Part shown: positions 17,039 through 25,888 of the stretch, piece after piece
Layout of the letters: the number at the start of each line of letters is the position of its first letter
Numbering within the stretch: position 1 is the first letter of the stretch
Assembly: GCF_040500525.1 (NCBI RefSeq)
Contig: NZ_CP159405.1
Span: 553,162 to 617,161 of the forward strand
From: Azospirillum formosense
GTDB lineage: Bacteria; Pseudomonadota; Alphaproteobacteria; Azospirillales; Azospirillaceae
DNA: 64,000 nucleotides
Direction: 5' to 3'
The notes under the pieces: model-generated
The model's database searches: none
What the model was told of the DNA's origin: nothing
Seen by the model: only the letters and a program-made list of their open reading frames with translations
Position numbers and translations under genes: made by a program

Positions 17039-17727
17039 GCCGAGGCCGCCGGCAGCGCCCCCGTCAGGTCGCCGAAGCGCTCCAGGATGCCGTCGTGGGG
17101 AAGGCTGTCGAGCGGCACCCGCGCGTAGCCGTAGCGCAGCACCAGCACCCGCGCCACCCCGGCGGCACGGGCGGCGGCCACGTCATGCTCGTTGTCGCCG
17201 ACGAAGACGGTCTCCTCGGGCCGGACATCCATCAGGGCGAGCAGGCCGAGCACCGGCTCCGGCGAGGGCTTGCGGCTGGGGAAGCTGTCCCCGCCGACGA
17301 CCGCGGTGAAGCGGTCGGCGATGCCGAGGTCGGCGAGCAGCCGCCGGGTCGCCGCCATCGGCTTGTTGGTGCACACCCCCAGTTTCAGCCCGGCCGCGGA
17401 CAGCGCCGTCAGCGTCTCCGCCACGCCGGGATAGAGCGCGCTGTGGGCGCTGGGGTCGGCCTCGTAGATGGCGAGGAAGCGGCGGGTGTGGGCCGCCGTC
17501 TCCTCCGCTCCGGGCAGGCCGCCGGTGGCGGTCAGGACCCGCTCCACCAGCTTGGCCACCCCGTCGCCGATGAAGGAGCGCACCGCCGGCAGATCGACCG
17601 GCGGGCGGCCCAGCTCGGCGAGCAGGGCGTTGGAGGCGTGCATCAGGTCGGCGGCGCTGTCCACCAGCGTGCCGTCGAGGTCGAAGGCGACGGCGCGCAA
17701 GGACTTGCGGTTGGGAAGGCTGGTCAC
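17032..17727 (-). CDS. gph: HAD phosphatase, phosphoglycolate phosphatase type
   Basis: The 231-residue product has HAD motif I FDLDGTLVDS (nucleophile first Asp), motif II around GVCTNKP, a conserved lysine in SRKPSPEP and motif III FVGDNEHDVAAARAAG, with a helical cap inserted after motif I. This is the Gph pattern: 2-phosphoglycolate to glycolate and phosphate. I chose GTG at 17727 (reads VTSLPNRKSLRAV). Longer frames run into the ATPase gene, whose stop is 13 bases upstream. Its place in an ABC import operon, rather than near rpe or cbb genes, suggests it acts on a phosphorylated product of the imported compound. Confidence 0.85.
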   Translation of the reverse strand: MTSLPNRKSLRAVAFDLDGTLVDSAADLMHASNALLAELGRPPVDLPAVRSFIGDGVAKLVERVLTATGGLPGAEETAAHTRRFLAIYEADPSAHSALYPGVAETLTALSAAGLKLGVCTNKPMAATRRLLADLGIADRFTAVVGGDSFPSRKPSPEPVLGLLALMDVRPEETVFVGDNEHDVAAARAAGVARVLVLRYGYARVPLDSLPHDGILERFGDLTGALPAASAC

Positions 17728-17740
17728 CGGAGTGCGACTC

Positions 17741-18859
17741 CTATCGGCGCAGGAAGCGGGCCTTGTCGGCCGCGAGGTCGAGGGTGATCGGGGTGTCGGT
17801 CGGCAGCAGCGCGTCGCCGGCCTGGTGCGGGGCGTCAACCTGCACCTGCTGCCCCCCGATGTCCACCGCGTAGCGGATCGAGGCGCCCAGGAACTCGCGG
17901 TGCCGCACCACGCCCATCAGCCGGACATGGCCATGACGCGGCGGCCCTCCGTCCTGACGAATAGACAGGTTCTGCGGCCGGAACATCAGCTTGCCCTCGG
18001 CCCCCGGCTCCACGCCGTGCGGCAGCGGGATCGGCACGCCGCCGCCAATGACGAAGGCCGTGCCGCCGCCGTCCACGGCGCGCACCTGCCCCTCCAGCAC
18101 GTTGGCGGTGCCGAGGAAGCCGGCGACGAACAGGTTGGCCGGGTGGTCGTACAGCTCCTGCGGGGTGCCCACCTGCTGGACGATGCCGTCCTCCATCACC
18201 GCGATGCGGTCGCAGATGGTGTTGGCCTCCTCCTGGTCGTGGGTGACGAAGATGGTGGTCAGACCCAGCTTGCGCTGCAGGCTCAGCAGCTCCTGGCGCA
18301 TCTGCACGCGCAGCTTGGCGTCCAGGTTCGACAGCGGCTCGTCCAGCAGCAGCACCTTCGGCTCGATCACGATGGTGCGGGCCAGCGCGACGCGCTGCTG
18401 CTGGCCGCCGGACAGCTGCGACGGCCGGCGGTCGGCCAGATGCTTCAGCCCGACGAGGTCGAGCGCCGCGTCCACCCGCCGCTCGATCTCCGCGCGCGGC
18501 ACGCGCCGCTCCTCCAGTCCGAAGGCGACGTTGCGGCGCACCGTCATGTGCGGCCACAGCGCGTAGCTCTGGAACACCATGCCGACGTCGCGCTTGTGCG
18601 CCGGCAGGCCCGAGATGTCGCGCCCGCCGATCGTCACCTGCCCGCGCTGCGCGATGTTGAAGCCGGCGATCAGGCGAAGCAGCGTGGTCTTGCCGCAGCC
18701 CGACGGGCCGAGGAAGGCGAAGAACTCGCCCGGCTTGATGTCGAGGTGGATGTCCTTCAGCACGCGGTGGCTGCCGTAGGACAGGTCCACGCCGTCGATG
18801 CGGACGCCGACGCTCTGCATGCCGGCGGCCAGGGAGGCGGGGGAGAATTGATGGTTCAT
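17741..18859 (-). CDS. ABC transporter ATP-binding protein (PotA/PhnT-like)
   Basis: The 372-residue product has Walker A GPSGCGKTT, the Q-loop VFQSYALWPHM, ABC signature LSGGQQQRVALAR, Walker B VLLLDEPLSNLD and H-loop VTHDQ. A C-terminal TOBE-like regulatory domain follows from about 240. It resembles import ATPases of the iron/polyamine/2-aminoethylphosphonate class. It follows the permease by 14 bases and precedes gph by 13, so it lies in one operon. The start at 18859 (MNHQFSPASL) is chosen because it follows GGGGAACCGCCACC and the longer frame overlaps the permease gene. Confidence 0.92.
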   Translation of the reverse strand: MNHQFSPASLAAGMQSVGVRIDGVDLSYGSHRVLKDIHLDIKPGEFFAFLGPSGCGKTTLLRLIAGFNIAQRGQVTIGGRDISGLPAHKRDVGMVFQSYALWPHMTVRRNVAFGLEERRVPRAEIERRVDAALDLVGLKHLADRRPSQLSGGQQQRVALARTIVIEPKVLLLDEPLSNLDAKLRVQMRQELLSLQRKLGLTTIFVTHDQEEANTICDRIAVMEDGIVQQVGTPQELYDHPANLFVAGFLGTANVLEGQVRAVDGGGTAFVIGGGVPIPLPHGVEPGAEGKLMFRPQNLSIRQDGGPPRHGHVRLMGVVRHREFLGASIRYAVDIGGQQVQVDAPHQAGDALLPTDTPITLDLAADKARFLRR

Positions 18860-18873
18860 GGTGGCGGTTCCCC

Positions 18874-20586
18874 TCAATGGTCCTGGCCGCGCTCGCGCCG
18901 GCCCCGCTCGATGATGACATGCGACAGGTAGGTGCCCAGCCCGACGATGACGACGGCGAAGACGCCCAGCGCCGCCCCCGGCCCGCGCCCGGCCGCCGAC
19001 TGCATGTAGACGTAGAGGCCGTAGGCCAGCGGCGCGTCGCTCTGCGAATGGACCAGCATGATGGTCGCCGACAGCTCGACCGCCGCGGTGGCGAAGCTGG
19101 TGACGAAACCGGCCAGGATGCCGCCGGACATCAGCGGCACGACCACGCGGCTGATGGTGCGCAGCTTGGTGGCGCCCAGATTCTCGGCCGCCTCCTCCAG
19201 CGAGTTGCTGACCTGCTGCAGGGCCGCGGTGCAGGCGCGCAGCGCGTAGGGCAGGCGGCGGATCGCCAGCGCGAAGACCAGGATCAGCCAGAAGCCGGAC
19301 AGCGGCTGCCCGGTGAAGGGCATGGGCACGTCGTAGAAGCTGCGCAGATAGCCGATGCCCAGCACCACGCCCGGCACCGCCAGCGCCGCCATGGCGATGT
19401 AGTCCAGCCATTGCCGGCCCGGCAGCTTGCTGCGCAGCACCAGATAGGCGATGGCCGTGCCGATCACCACGTCGAGCAGCGCCGCCAGCGAGGCGTAGAG
19501 CAGCGTGTTGGTGATGTACTGGCCGCTCTCCAGGAAGACGGTCCCGTAATGCTTCATCGTGAAGGCGTCGGGGAACGGGCTGAAGGACCAGATCGTCGCG
19601 AAGGACAGCAGCGTCAGGCCGATGTGCGGCGCCAGCACCAGCACCAGGATCAGCAGCACGACCGCGTAGGCCGCGACCTGCTCCAGCGGCTTCATGCGCC
19701 GCCGCGCCAGACCGCCGCCGCCGCGCTGGACGGTCGCGTAGTCCTTGCCCTTCATCGCCAGCGCCGACACCCACAGGGCCAGCAGCGAGCAGACGATCAG
19801 CACCACCGAGATCACGTAGCCCATCGGGTCGGCGATGCCGATGGAGGAGATGCGCAGATACGCCTGCGGCGCCAGCATGTCGTTGACGTTGAGCAGCAGC
19901 GGCGTGCCCAGATCGTCGAACACCTTGATGAAGACCAGCGACGCGCCGGCGACGTAGCCCGGCATGGCCAGCGGGAAGACGATGCGGCGGAACAGCCGGA
20001 AGCCGTGGCAGCCGAGGTTCTGCGCCGATTCCTCCATCGCCCGGTCGATGTTCTTCAGGCTGGCCGACAGGTTGATGAGGATGAACGGGAAATAGTGGAT
20101 GCTCTGCACGAAGATGACGCCGTTCAGCCCCTCCATGAAGGGAATGGAGATGCCGAAATGGTCGCGCAGCAGCAGGTTGACCGTGCCGTTGCGCCCGAAC
20201 AGGAGCTGCATCGCCACGGCGCCGATGAAGGGCGGCATGATCAGCGGGATGATGCCCAGGCTCTGGATCAGCACGGCGCCGCGGAACTCGAAGCGCGTCG
20301 TCAGATAGGCCAGCGGCAGGGCCAGCGCGCTCGCCACCACCACCGACATGGCGGAGACGTAGAAGGAGTTCCAGAAGGACCGCATGAACAGGTCGTTCTG
20401 GAAGAAGTCGGCGAAGTTGATCAGGGTGAAGGCCCCGGTCGTCTTGTCCTGGAAGGCGACGAAGATGACCTGGACGACCGGCACGACGAGGAACAGCAGC
20501 AGGAACAGCGCGATCAGCACAGCCGCCACCGCCGGCCCCGGCCGCACGCGCGCGATGCTTTCGCGCGTGAGCGCAAGAGACGTCAT
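18874..20586 (-). CDS. ABC transporter fused permease (two BPD domains)
   Basis: The 570-residue product has twelve predicted helices in two tandem binding-protein-dependent permease units. Each has an EAA loop: first MEESAQNLGCHGFRLFRRIV (about 200-225), second LEEAAENLGATKLRTISRVV (about 475-500). This fused layout occurs in iron-type and in 2-aminoethylphosphonate-type importers. It sits 75 bases after the binding-protein gene and 14 before the ATPase. Confidence 0.92.
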   Translation of the reverse strand: MTSLALTRESIARVRPGPAVAAVLIALFLLLFLVVPVVQVIFVAFQDKTTGAFTLINFADFFQNDLFMRSFWNSFYVSAMSVVVASALALPLAYLTTRFEFRGAVLIQSLGIIPLIMPPFIGAVAMQLLFGRNGTVNLLLRDHFGISIPFMEGLNGVIFVQSIHYFPFILINLSASLKNIDRAMEESAQNLGCHGFRLFRRIVFPLAMPGYVAGASLVFIKVFDDLGTPLLLNVNDMLAPQAYLRISSIGIADPMGYVISVVLIVCSLLALWVSALAMKGKDYATVQRGGGGLARRRMKPLEQVAAYAVVLLILVLVLAPHIGLTLLSFATIWSFSPFPDAFTMKHYGTVFLESGQYITNTLLYASLAALLDVVIGTAIAYLVLRSKLPGRQWLDYIAMAALAVPGVVLGIGYLRSFYDVPMPFTGQPLSGFWLILVFALAIRRLPYALRACTAALQQVSNSLEEAAENLGATKLRTISRVVVPLMSGGILAGFVTSFATAAVELSATIMLVHSQSDAPLAYGLYVYMQSAAGRGPGAALGVFAVVIVGLGTYLSHVIIERGRRERGQDH

Positions 20587-20661
20587 GGTTCAGCCCAATG
20601 GTATCGGGGGAGAAGGCGAGGCGGGGCGCCCGCGCGGGGCGCCCCGTCCGTCACGCTCGGG

Positions 20662-22008
20662 TCAGCGGGCCAGCGCCAGGGCCTCTTCGGCCTTCTTGCG
20701 GGCGGCGGCGTAGTTCTCCTTGGCGAAGGCGGCCCACTTCTGCTCCACCTGCGCCTGGCGCTCCGGCACGGCGTCGGTGGCGCTCTTGCGCTCCACCGTG
20801 AAGGCTCCGGCGAGCTGCGGGTCGGCGGCCTCCTGGGCGGTCACCGGCATGGCGGCGACGAGGTCGCGCGCCTCGGCCAGCAGCGCCTTGGCCTTGTCGT
20901 TGGGCTTCTTGGCCAGGGCGGCGTCGGCCTGATGGATGGCGCGGGTCGCCGCCTTCAGCCCGTCGAGCTGGAAGGTGATGAGCTGGTCGAACAGCGCGTC
21001 CACCACGTTGTAGCGGGCCTGCGACACCTCGACGTCGAAGTTCACCTGCGAGCCCAGCGAGGTGTCCTTGAACGGGTTCGGGTAGTCGGCCGGGGCCTTG
21101 GCGTAGGTCGCCGGGTTGACCGGCAGGCGGCGGATCGCCGGCTGCAGCAGAACCTCCTGGCCCTGCGGCGACAGGATGAAGTCGACGAAGGTCTCGGCGG
21201 CCGCCTTGTTGGGGGCGTTCTTCACGATGCCGATGTTGGCCGGCACGATGGTGGTGACCGTCGGGTAGGCGAACTCAACCGGGAAGCCCGACGCCTGGGA
21301 CGACAGCGCGAAGAAGTCGATCACGATGCCGATACCGAAGCTGCCGGAGTTGACGCCGTCCGGCACGCCGAAGCTGCGCTCGGTGATGGTGCGGTAGTTG
21401 CCGGCGATCTCCTTGTTGGTCCGCCAGCCCTTCTCCCAGCCCTCGCCCTGGAGGATGGTCTCGATGGTCAGGTGCGTGGTGCCGGAGCGCGACGGGGCGG
21501 AGATGGCGACATGGTCGTAATAGACCGGCTTGGCGAGGTCCGACCACTCCTTGGGGGCCGGCAGCTCGTTGGCCTTCATGTAGCGGCTGTTCCACATGAT
21601 GCCGTAGCCCGAGGCGGCGAAGCCGGCGTACATGCCCTCCGGATCGTTGATCGGGTAGGCGCCGACCTTCTCGGGAATGCCCTCGACCTTCGGCTTGTAG
21701 GCCTGCAGCAGGTTGGCGCCCTTCAGGACCTCGAAGGCGTCGGGGGCGGAAGCCCAGAACAGGTCGGTGCCGTTGTTCGACGCCGTCTCCTGGAGGTACT
21801 TCACGCCCGCGTTGGTGTTGCGGTTCAGAACCTCCAGCGTGACCTTCGGATAGGCCTTCTGGAAGGCCTGCTGGAAGGCACTGGTCAGGTCCTTCGGGAA
21901 GGACGTGACGACGACCAGCTTGCCCGACGGGTCCTGGGCGAAGGCGGCGGTGCTGGAAGCGAGCAGGACGGCCAGGGCGGCCGCGACGCCGTGCAGCGTG
22001 CGAGACAT
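20662..22008 (-). CDS. ABC transporter periplasmic solute-binding protein
   Basis: The 448-residue product has a signal peptide (about 1-25, ending AAFAQDPSG). The binding fold at about 28-340 contains VVVTSFPKDLTSAF, LFWASAPDAFEVLKGANLL, PINDPEGMYAGFAASGYG and ISAPSRSGTTHLTIETILQG. A helical, alanine/lysine-rich extension of roughly 100 residues follows. The same blocks and extension occur in the second binding protein at 29671-31059, so both likely bind the same kind of ligand. Closest familiar relatives are PgtC-like and iron/phosphonate binding proteins; the substrate is not certain. It is the first gene of the operon, with a GGGAGGAACC ribosome site and a sigma54 promoter just upstream. 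Confidence 0.88.
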   Translation of the reverse strand: MSRTLHGVAAALAVLLASSTAAFAQDPSGKLVVVTSFPKDLTSAFQQAFQKAYPKVTLEVLNRNTNAGVKYLQETASNNGTDLFWASAPDAFEVLKGANLLQAYKPKVEGIPEKVGAYPINDPEGMYAGFAASGYGIMWNSRYMKANELPAPKEWSDLAKPVYYDHVAISAPSRSGTTHLTIETILQGEGWEKGWRTNKEIAGNYRTITERSFGVPDGVNSGSFGIGIVIDFFALSSQASGFPVEFAYPTVTTIVPANIGIVKNAPNKAAAETFVDFILSPQGQEVLLQPAIRRLPVNPATYAKAPADYPNPFKDTSLGSQVNFDVEVSQARYNVVDALFDQLITFQLDGLKAATRAIHQADAALAKKPNDKAKALLAEARDLVAAMPVTAQEAADPQLAGAFTVERKSATDAVPERQAQVEQKWAAFAKENYAAARKKAEEALALAR

Positions 22009-22045
22009 GGAATGGTTCCTCCCAATGTTTTTCTGCCGCTCTTTC

Positions 22046-22062
22046 AGCAATCCGCGTGCCAG
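22046..22062 (-). promoter_or_regulatory. Sigma54 (-24/-12) promoter of the ABC transporter/phosphatase operon
   Basis: The minus strand reads CTGGCACGCGGATTGCT, matching the RpoN consensus (TGGCAC-N5-TTGC) at every invariant base. The -24 GG is at 22060-22059 and the -12 GC at 22048-22047, which puts the start of transcription near 22035 and gives a leader of about 28 bases before the binding-protein ATG. It implies control by an NtrC-type activator. One is encoded, though frameshifted here, at 25889-27243. Confidence 0.85.
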
Positions 22063-22100
22063 ACCGTTCGCGGGCGAATTCACTGGGGTTGCGGCGGGAG

Positions 22101-22141
22101 GATGGGTAAGACCGGTAACATCGGCCGGGAGCGATGGGTAA
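22101..22141. promoter_or_regulatory. Repeated GATGGGTAA sites, candidate enhancer of the sigma54 promoter
   Basis: GATGGGTAA occurs at 22101-22109 and again at 22133-22141. A related GACCGGTAA lies at 22110-22118, tandem to the first. They lie about 65-105 bases upstream of the predicted sigma54 start, the usual place for activator-binding sites. Binding by the PgtA-like regulator is inference. Confidence 0.45.
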
Positions 22142-22530
22142 CGGCGGGAACAGGGGCGGTCCAGGCTCCGGCCATCGCCGCGCGCCACGGCGGATCGGCA
22201 GTCCACACCCCCGGCCACAAAGAAGGTGACGCCGCGGTCAAAAGCGTTACCGCCATTCCAAGTATCCAACCTCTCCTTGAATGGGTTGACCCGGCGCATC
22301 GGCGATTCGCCCGAAATATTTAAAACAACAACCGACCAAACGAACTCCGTAAACCCCTGACAAAAAACAAAACAGCCGCCATCTCCGCACAAACATCACC
22401 ACATTCTGAAAAACATTGTCGTTTATTGGACAAAACAACACACCTTGACCACCAACCGGCATTGCTATTTCACTTGAACATCTCCCCGATCGGCGATGCA
22501 CGCAGGAAGAAACCTTTCAAAGGATTCCCC
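22142..22530. other. Low-GC intergenic stretch upstream of aspT
   Basis: This part of the 522-base gap between the ABC operon and aspT is much richer in A and T than the rest of the window, especially 22310-22480 (for example CTGACAAAAAACAAAACAG). No ORF, RNA or sigma54 site is seen on the plus strand. A weak sigma70 candidate is TTGACC near 22446 with TATTTC 15 bases further on. The base composition continues into the first 300 bases of aspT. Confidence 0.4.
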
Positions 22531-24219
22531 ATGTCATGGCTTCACTCGATCGTCAACCAAGCCCCGGAAATTGCGTTATTTCTTTCCCTGGCGGGCGGCT
22601 ACTGGGTCGGTAAGTTTCAATTCGGCAAGTTCCAGCTCGGCGGGGTTGCCGGATCACTGCTGGTCGCCGTGGTGATCAGCCAAATCGGCGTTTCGATCGA
22701 CAACGGCGTCAAAGCGATTCTCTTCGCTTTGTTCATTTACGCGGTCGGCTTTGAAAGCGGTCCGAAGTTTTTTCAATCGCTGGGACGGCAGTCGATCCGC
22801 GAAATCATCCTGGCGGTGGTCCTGGCGGTCAGCGGTCTGGTCACCGTCGTGATCATGGCCCGCCTGACCGGCCTCGACAAAGGTCTGGCGGCGGGCATCG
22901 CATCCGGCGGGCTGACCCAGTCGGCCATCATCGGCACGGCCAGCTCGGCCATCGGCAAGCTCGGGCTGCCGGCGGAGGAGGTGCAGCGCCTCCAGGGCAA
23001 CGTCGCGGTCGGCTACGCCGTCACCTACATCTTCGGGTCCTTCGGCGCCATCCTGGTCTGCGTCAACCTGCTGCCCTGGATCATGAAGCGCAGCATCCGC
23101 GACGACGCCATCAAGGCGGAAACCGCGATGCTGGCCGGCGCCCATTTCCTGGCGCGGGGCGAGGAATACGCCATGCCGCCCCTGGTCGGGCGCCTCTACC
23201 AGATCGAGCGGGCGGCCGGGCGGACGGTGGCGCAGATCGAGGCGGACTCCGCCGACGGTCCGGTCAGCGTGGAACGGGTGAAGCGCAACAACGCGCTGAT
23301 CGGGTTGCAGCCGGACTTGCGGCTGGAGGCCGGGGACGTCGTGCTGCTGGTCGGACGACGGGCCGGGGTGGTCGGTCTTGCCGACCGGCTCGGCCCGGAG
23401 CTTCAGTCCTCGCAGGGCATGGACCTCATCATGCTGGTGCGCGATGTGGCCATCACCAACCCCGCCTTCGTGCACCGCAGTGTCGCCGAGATCCGCAAAG
23501 CGTCCTCGGCCAATCTGTACCACGGCGTCTATGTGACCGGCATCAAGCGGAGCGACCGGCCGCTGCCGCTCGCTCCCGACACGGTGATCGAAGCCGGCGA
23601 CGTCGCCACGCTCTACGGCACCGCGGAGGATGTGCAGCGCGTCGCCGCGTCGGTGGGGACGGAGGTCATCGCGAGCGACAAGACCGACTTCATCTACCAC
23701 GGGCTGGGGCTGGCGCTCGGCCTGCTCGTCGGTCTGGCCGTCATCCGCATCGGCGACATCCCGCTGACGCTGGGCAGCGGCGGCGGCGCCCTGCTGGCCG
23801 GTCTGCTGTTCGGCTGGTACCGCACCCGCAACCTCGCCATCGGGAACATGCCGACGCCGGCCTCCACGCTGCTGCGCGACCTGGGTCTGGCCGGCTTCGT
23901 CGCCGTGGTCGGCCTCCAATCGGGCCGGCAGGCCGTGAGCACCGTGGTCGAGAGCGGGCTGAGCATCTTCCTGGTCGGCGTGGTCGTGACGCTGGTGCCG
24001 ATGATCATCACCCTGCTCGTCGGCCGCTATCTGCTGCGCTACGACAACGCGGCCATCTTCGCCGGCGCGCTCTCCGGGTCGCGCAGCGCCAACCCCGCCT
24101 TCGGCGAGGTGCTCGACAAGGCCGGCAACTCCATCCCGACCGTTCCCTTCGCCATCACCTACGCGCTGGCGAACGTCTTCCTGACCCTGCTGGGGCCGCT
24201 GGTGGTGGCCTTCGTGTAA
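22531..24219 (+). CDS. aspT: Aspartate:alanine antiporter AspT
   Basis: AspT exchanges external aspartate for internal alanine. Combined with aspartate 4-decarboxylase this consumes a cytoplasmic proton and so generates proton-motive force. The 562-residue product shows the AAEx family plan: an N-terminal helix set (about 10-175, with FALFIYAVGFESGPKFF and SGGLTQSAIIGTASSA), two cytoplasmic TrkA-C-like domains (about 205-290 and 295-380), then a second helix set repeating GLQSGRQAV and SGSRSANPAFGEV. The start at 22531 (MSWLHSIVNQ) follows AAAGGATTCCCC. The longer frame reaches into AT-rich noncoding DNA. aspD follows by 21 bases. Confidence 0.93.
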   Translation: MSWLHSIVNQAPEIALFLSLAGGYWVGKFQFGKFQLGGVAGSLLVAVVISQIGVSIDNGVKAILFALFIYAVGFESGPKFFQSLGRQSIREIILAVVLAVSGLVTVVIMARLTGLDKGLAAGIASGGLTQSAIIGTASSAIGKLGLPAEEVQRLQGNVAVGYAVTYIFGSFGAILVCVNLLPWIMKRSIRDDAIKAETAMLAGAHFLARGEEYAMPPLVGRLYQIERAAGRTVAQIEADSADGPVSVERVKRNNALIGLQPDLRLEAGDVVLLVGRRAGVVGLADRLGPELQSSQGMDLIMLVRDVAITNPAFVHRSVAEIRKASSANLYHGVYVTGIKRSDRPLPLAPDTVIEAGDVATLYGTAEDVQRVAASVGTEVIASDKTDFIYHGLGLALGLLVGLAVIRIGDIPLTLGSGGGALLAGLLFGWYRTRNLAIGNMPTPASTLLRDLGLAGFVAVVGLQSGRQAVSTVVESGLSIFLVGVVVTLVPMIITLLVGRYLLRYDNAAIFAGALSGSRSANPAFGEVLDKAGNSIPTVPFAITYALANVFLTLLGPLVVAFV

Positions 24220-24240
24220 TCCAGACGAGGAGTTCCCCTG

Positions 24241-25872
24241 ATGGACTCGATCGATTACAGCCGATACGCGAAGCTCAGTCCCTTCGAACTGAAGGACGAA
24301 TTGATCAAGCTCGCCTCCGGCCGCGAAAACCGGCTGATGCTGAACGCGGGGCGCGGCAACCCGAACTTCCTGGCGACGCTGCCGCGCCGGGCCTTCTTCC
24401 GGCTGGGCCTGTTCGCGGTCGCCGAGGCCGAACTGTCCTTCTCCTACATGCCGAACGGCGTCGGCGGCCTGCCGCGGATCGAGGGCATCGAGGGCCGGTT
24501 CGAACGCTACGTCTCGGAGCATCGCGACCAGGAGGGGGTCGTGTTTCTCGGCCGCGCGCTGAGCTACGTGCGCGACCAGCTCGGCCTGTCGGGCTCCGGC
24601 TTCCTGCACGAGGTGGTGGAGGGGGTGCTGGGAGCGAACTACCCGGTGCCGCCGCGCATGCTGGCGATCAGCGAGGACATCGTCCGGCACTATCTGGTGA
24701 AGGAGATGGTCGGCGGCTTCCTGCCGCCCGGCAGCGTCGATCTGTTCGCGGTCGAGGGCGGCACCGCGGCGATGACCTACATCTTCAACACCATGAAGCA
24801 GAACGGGCTGATCGAGCGCGGCGACAAGGTCGCCATCGGCCTGCCCGTCTTCACCCCCTACATCGAGATCCCGGAACTCGACGAGTACGGGCTGACGGAG
24901 GTCGGCATCAACGCCGACCCGGCCAAGGGCTGGCAGTACCCGGACTCCGAGCTGGACAAGCTGAAGGACCCGGCGGTCAAGGTGTTCTTCTGCGTCAACC
25001 CCAGCAACCCGCCCTCGGTCAAGATGGACGACCGCAGCCTCGACCGCATCGCGGCCATCGTGAAGAACGAGCGGAAGGACCTGATCATCCTGACCGACGA
25101 CGTGTACGGGACCTTCGCGGACGATTTCCGGTCGTTGTTCGCCGTCTGCCCCGGGAACACCATGCTGGTCTATTCCTTCTCGAAGTATTTCGGGGCGACG
25201 GGATGGCGGCTGGGGGTGATCGCCACCCACAAGCAGAACATCTGCGACCAGCGGATCGCCGGCCTGCCGGAGGAGCGGAAGGCGGCGCTCGACCGTCGCT
25301 ACGGCTCGCTGGCGCCGGACGTGCGCGCCCTGCGCTTCATCGACCGGCTGGTCGCCGACAGCCGCACCGTGGCGCTGAACCACACCGCCGGTCTGTCCAC
25401 GCCGCAGCAGGTGCAGATGGTGCTGTTCTCGCTGTTCGCCCTGATGGACGAGCAGGACGGCTACAAGGCCGAGCTGAAGAAGGTCATCCGCCGGCGCGAG
25501 GCCGCCCTGTACCGCGAGCTGGGCCTGCCGACGCAGTCCGACCCGAACGCGGTGGACTACTACACGCTTCTCGACCTGGAGGACATCGCGCTGAAGCTCT
25601 ACGGCCCGGAGTACGCGGCCTGGGTGAAGGCGAACTTCGTTCCGAACGACCTGCTGTTCCGCATCGCCGCGGAGACCGGCATCGTCCTGCTGCCGGGCAA
25701 GGGCTTCGGCACCCTGCAGCCGGCCGCCCGCGTCTCGCTGGCCAATCTGAACGAGTACGAATACGCGGCGATCGGGCGCTCGCTGCGCGGAATGGCCGAC
25801 CAGTCCTACGAGGAGTTCAAAAAACAGCGGCCGAACGGGAAGGCGCCGAACGGCCAGACGAAGCCCGGCTGA
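24241..25872 (+). CDS. aspD: Aspartate 4-decarboxylase / aspartate aminotransferase AspD
   Basis: This PLP enzyme converts L-aspartate to L-alanine and CO2 and supplies the alanine exported by AspT. The 543-residue length fits the family. It shows the fold-type I features: VFFCVNPSNPPS (cofactor/substrate Asn), LTDDVYGTFADD, and the PLP lysine in YSFSKYFGATGWRLG. The insertion and long N-terminal part (RGNPNFLATLPRRAFFRLG) distinguish it from ordinary aspartate aminotransferase. It lies 21 bases downstream of aspT with a GAGGAG ribosome site, so the two are one operon as in other bacteria with this pathway. It converges with the NtrC-type regulator, 16 bases apart. Confidence 0.94.
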   Translation: MDSIDYSRYAKLSPFELKDELIKLASGRENRLMLNAGRGNPNFLATLPRRAFFRLGLFAVAEAELSFSYMPNGVGGLPRIEGIEGRFERYVSEHRDQEGVVFLGRALSYVRDQLGLSGSGFLHEVVEGVLGANYPVPPRMLAISEDIVRHYLVKEMVGGFLPPGSVDLFAVEGGTAAMTYIFNTMKQNGLIERGDKVAIGLPVFTPYIEIPELDEYGLTEVGINADPAKGWQYPDSELDKLKDPAVKVFFCVNPSNPPSVKMDDRSLDRIAAIVKNERKDLIILTDDVYGTFADDFRSLFAVCPGNTMLVYSFSKYFGATGWRLGVIATHKQNICDQRIAGLPEERKAALDRRYGSLAPDVRALRFIDRLVADSRTVALNHTAGLSTPQQVQMVLFSLFALMDEQDGYKAELKKVIRRREAALYRELGLPTQSDPNAVDYYTLLDLEDIALKLYGPEYAAWVKANFVPNDLLFRIAAETGIVLLPGKGFGTLQPAARVSLANLNEYEYAAIGRSLRGMADQSYEEFKKQRPNGKAPNGQTKPG

Positions 25873-25888
25873 CCGGCAACACAGGCGC

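Noticed and set aside
18877..22323. 1148-codon plus-strand frame
   Set aside because: It is antisense to the permease and binding-protein genes, His/Gln/Arg/Asp-rich and has no motif.
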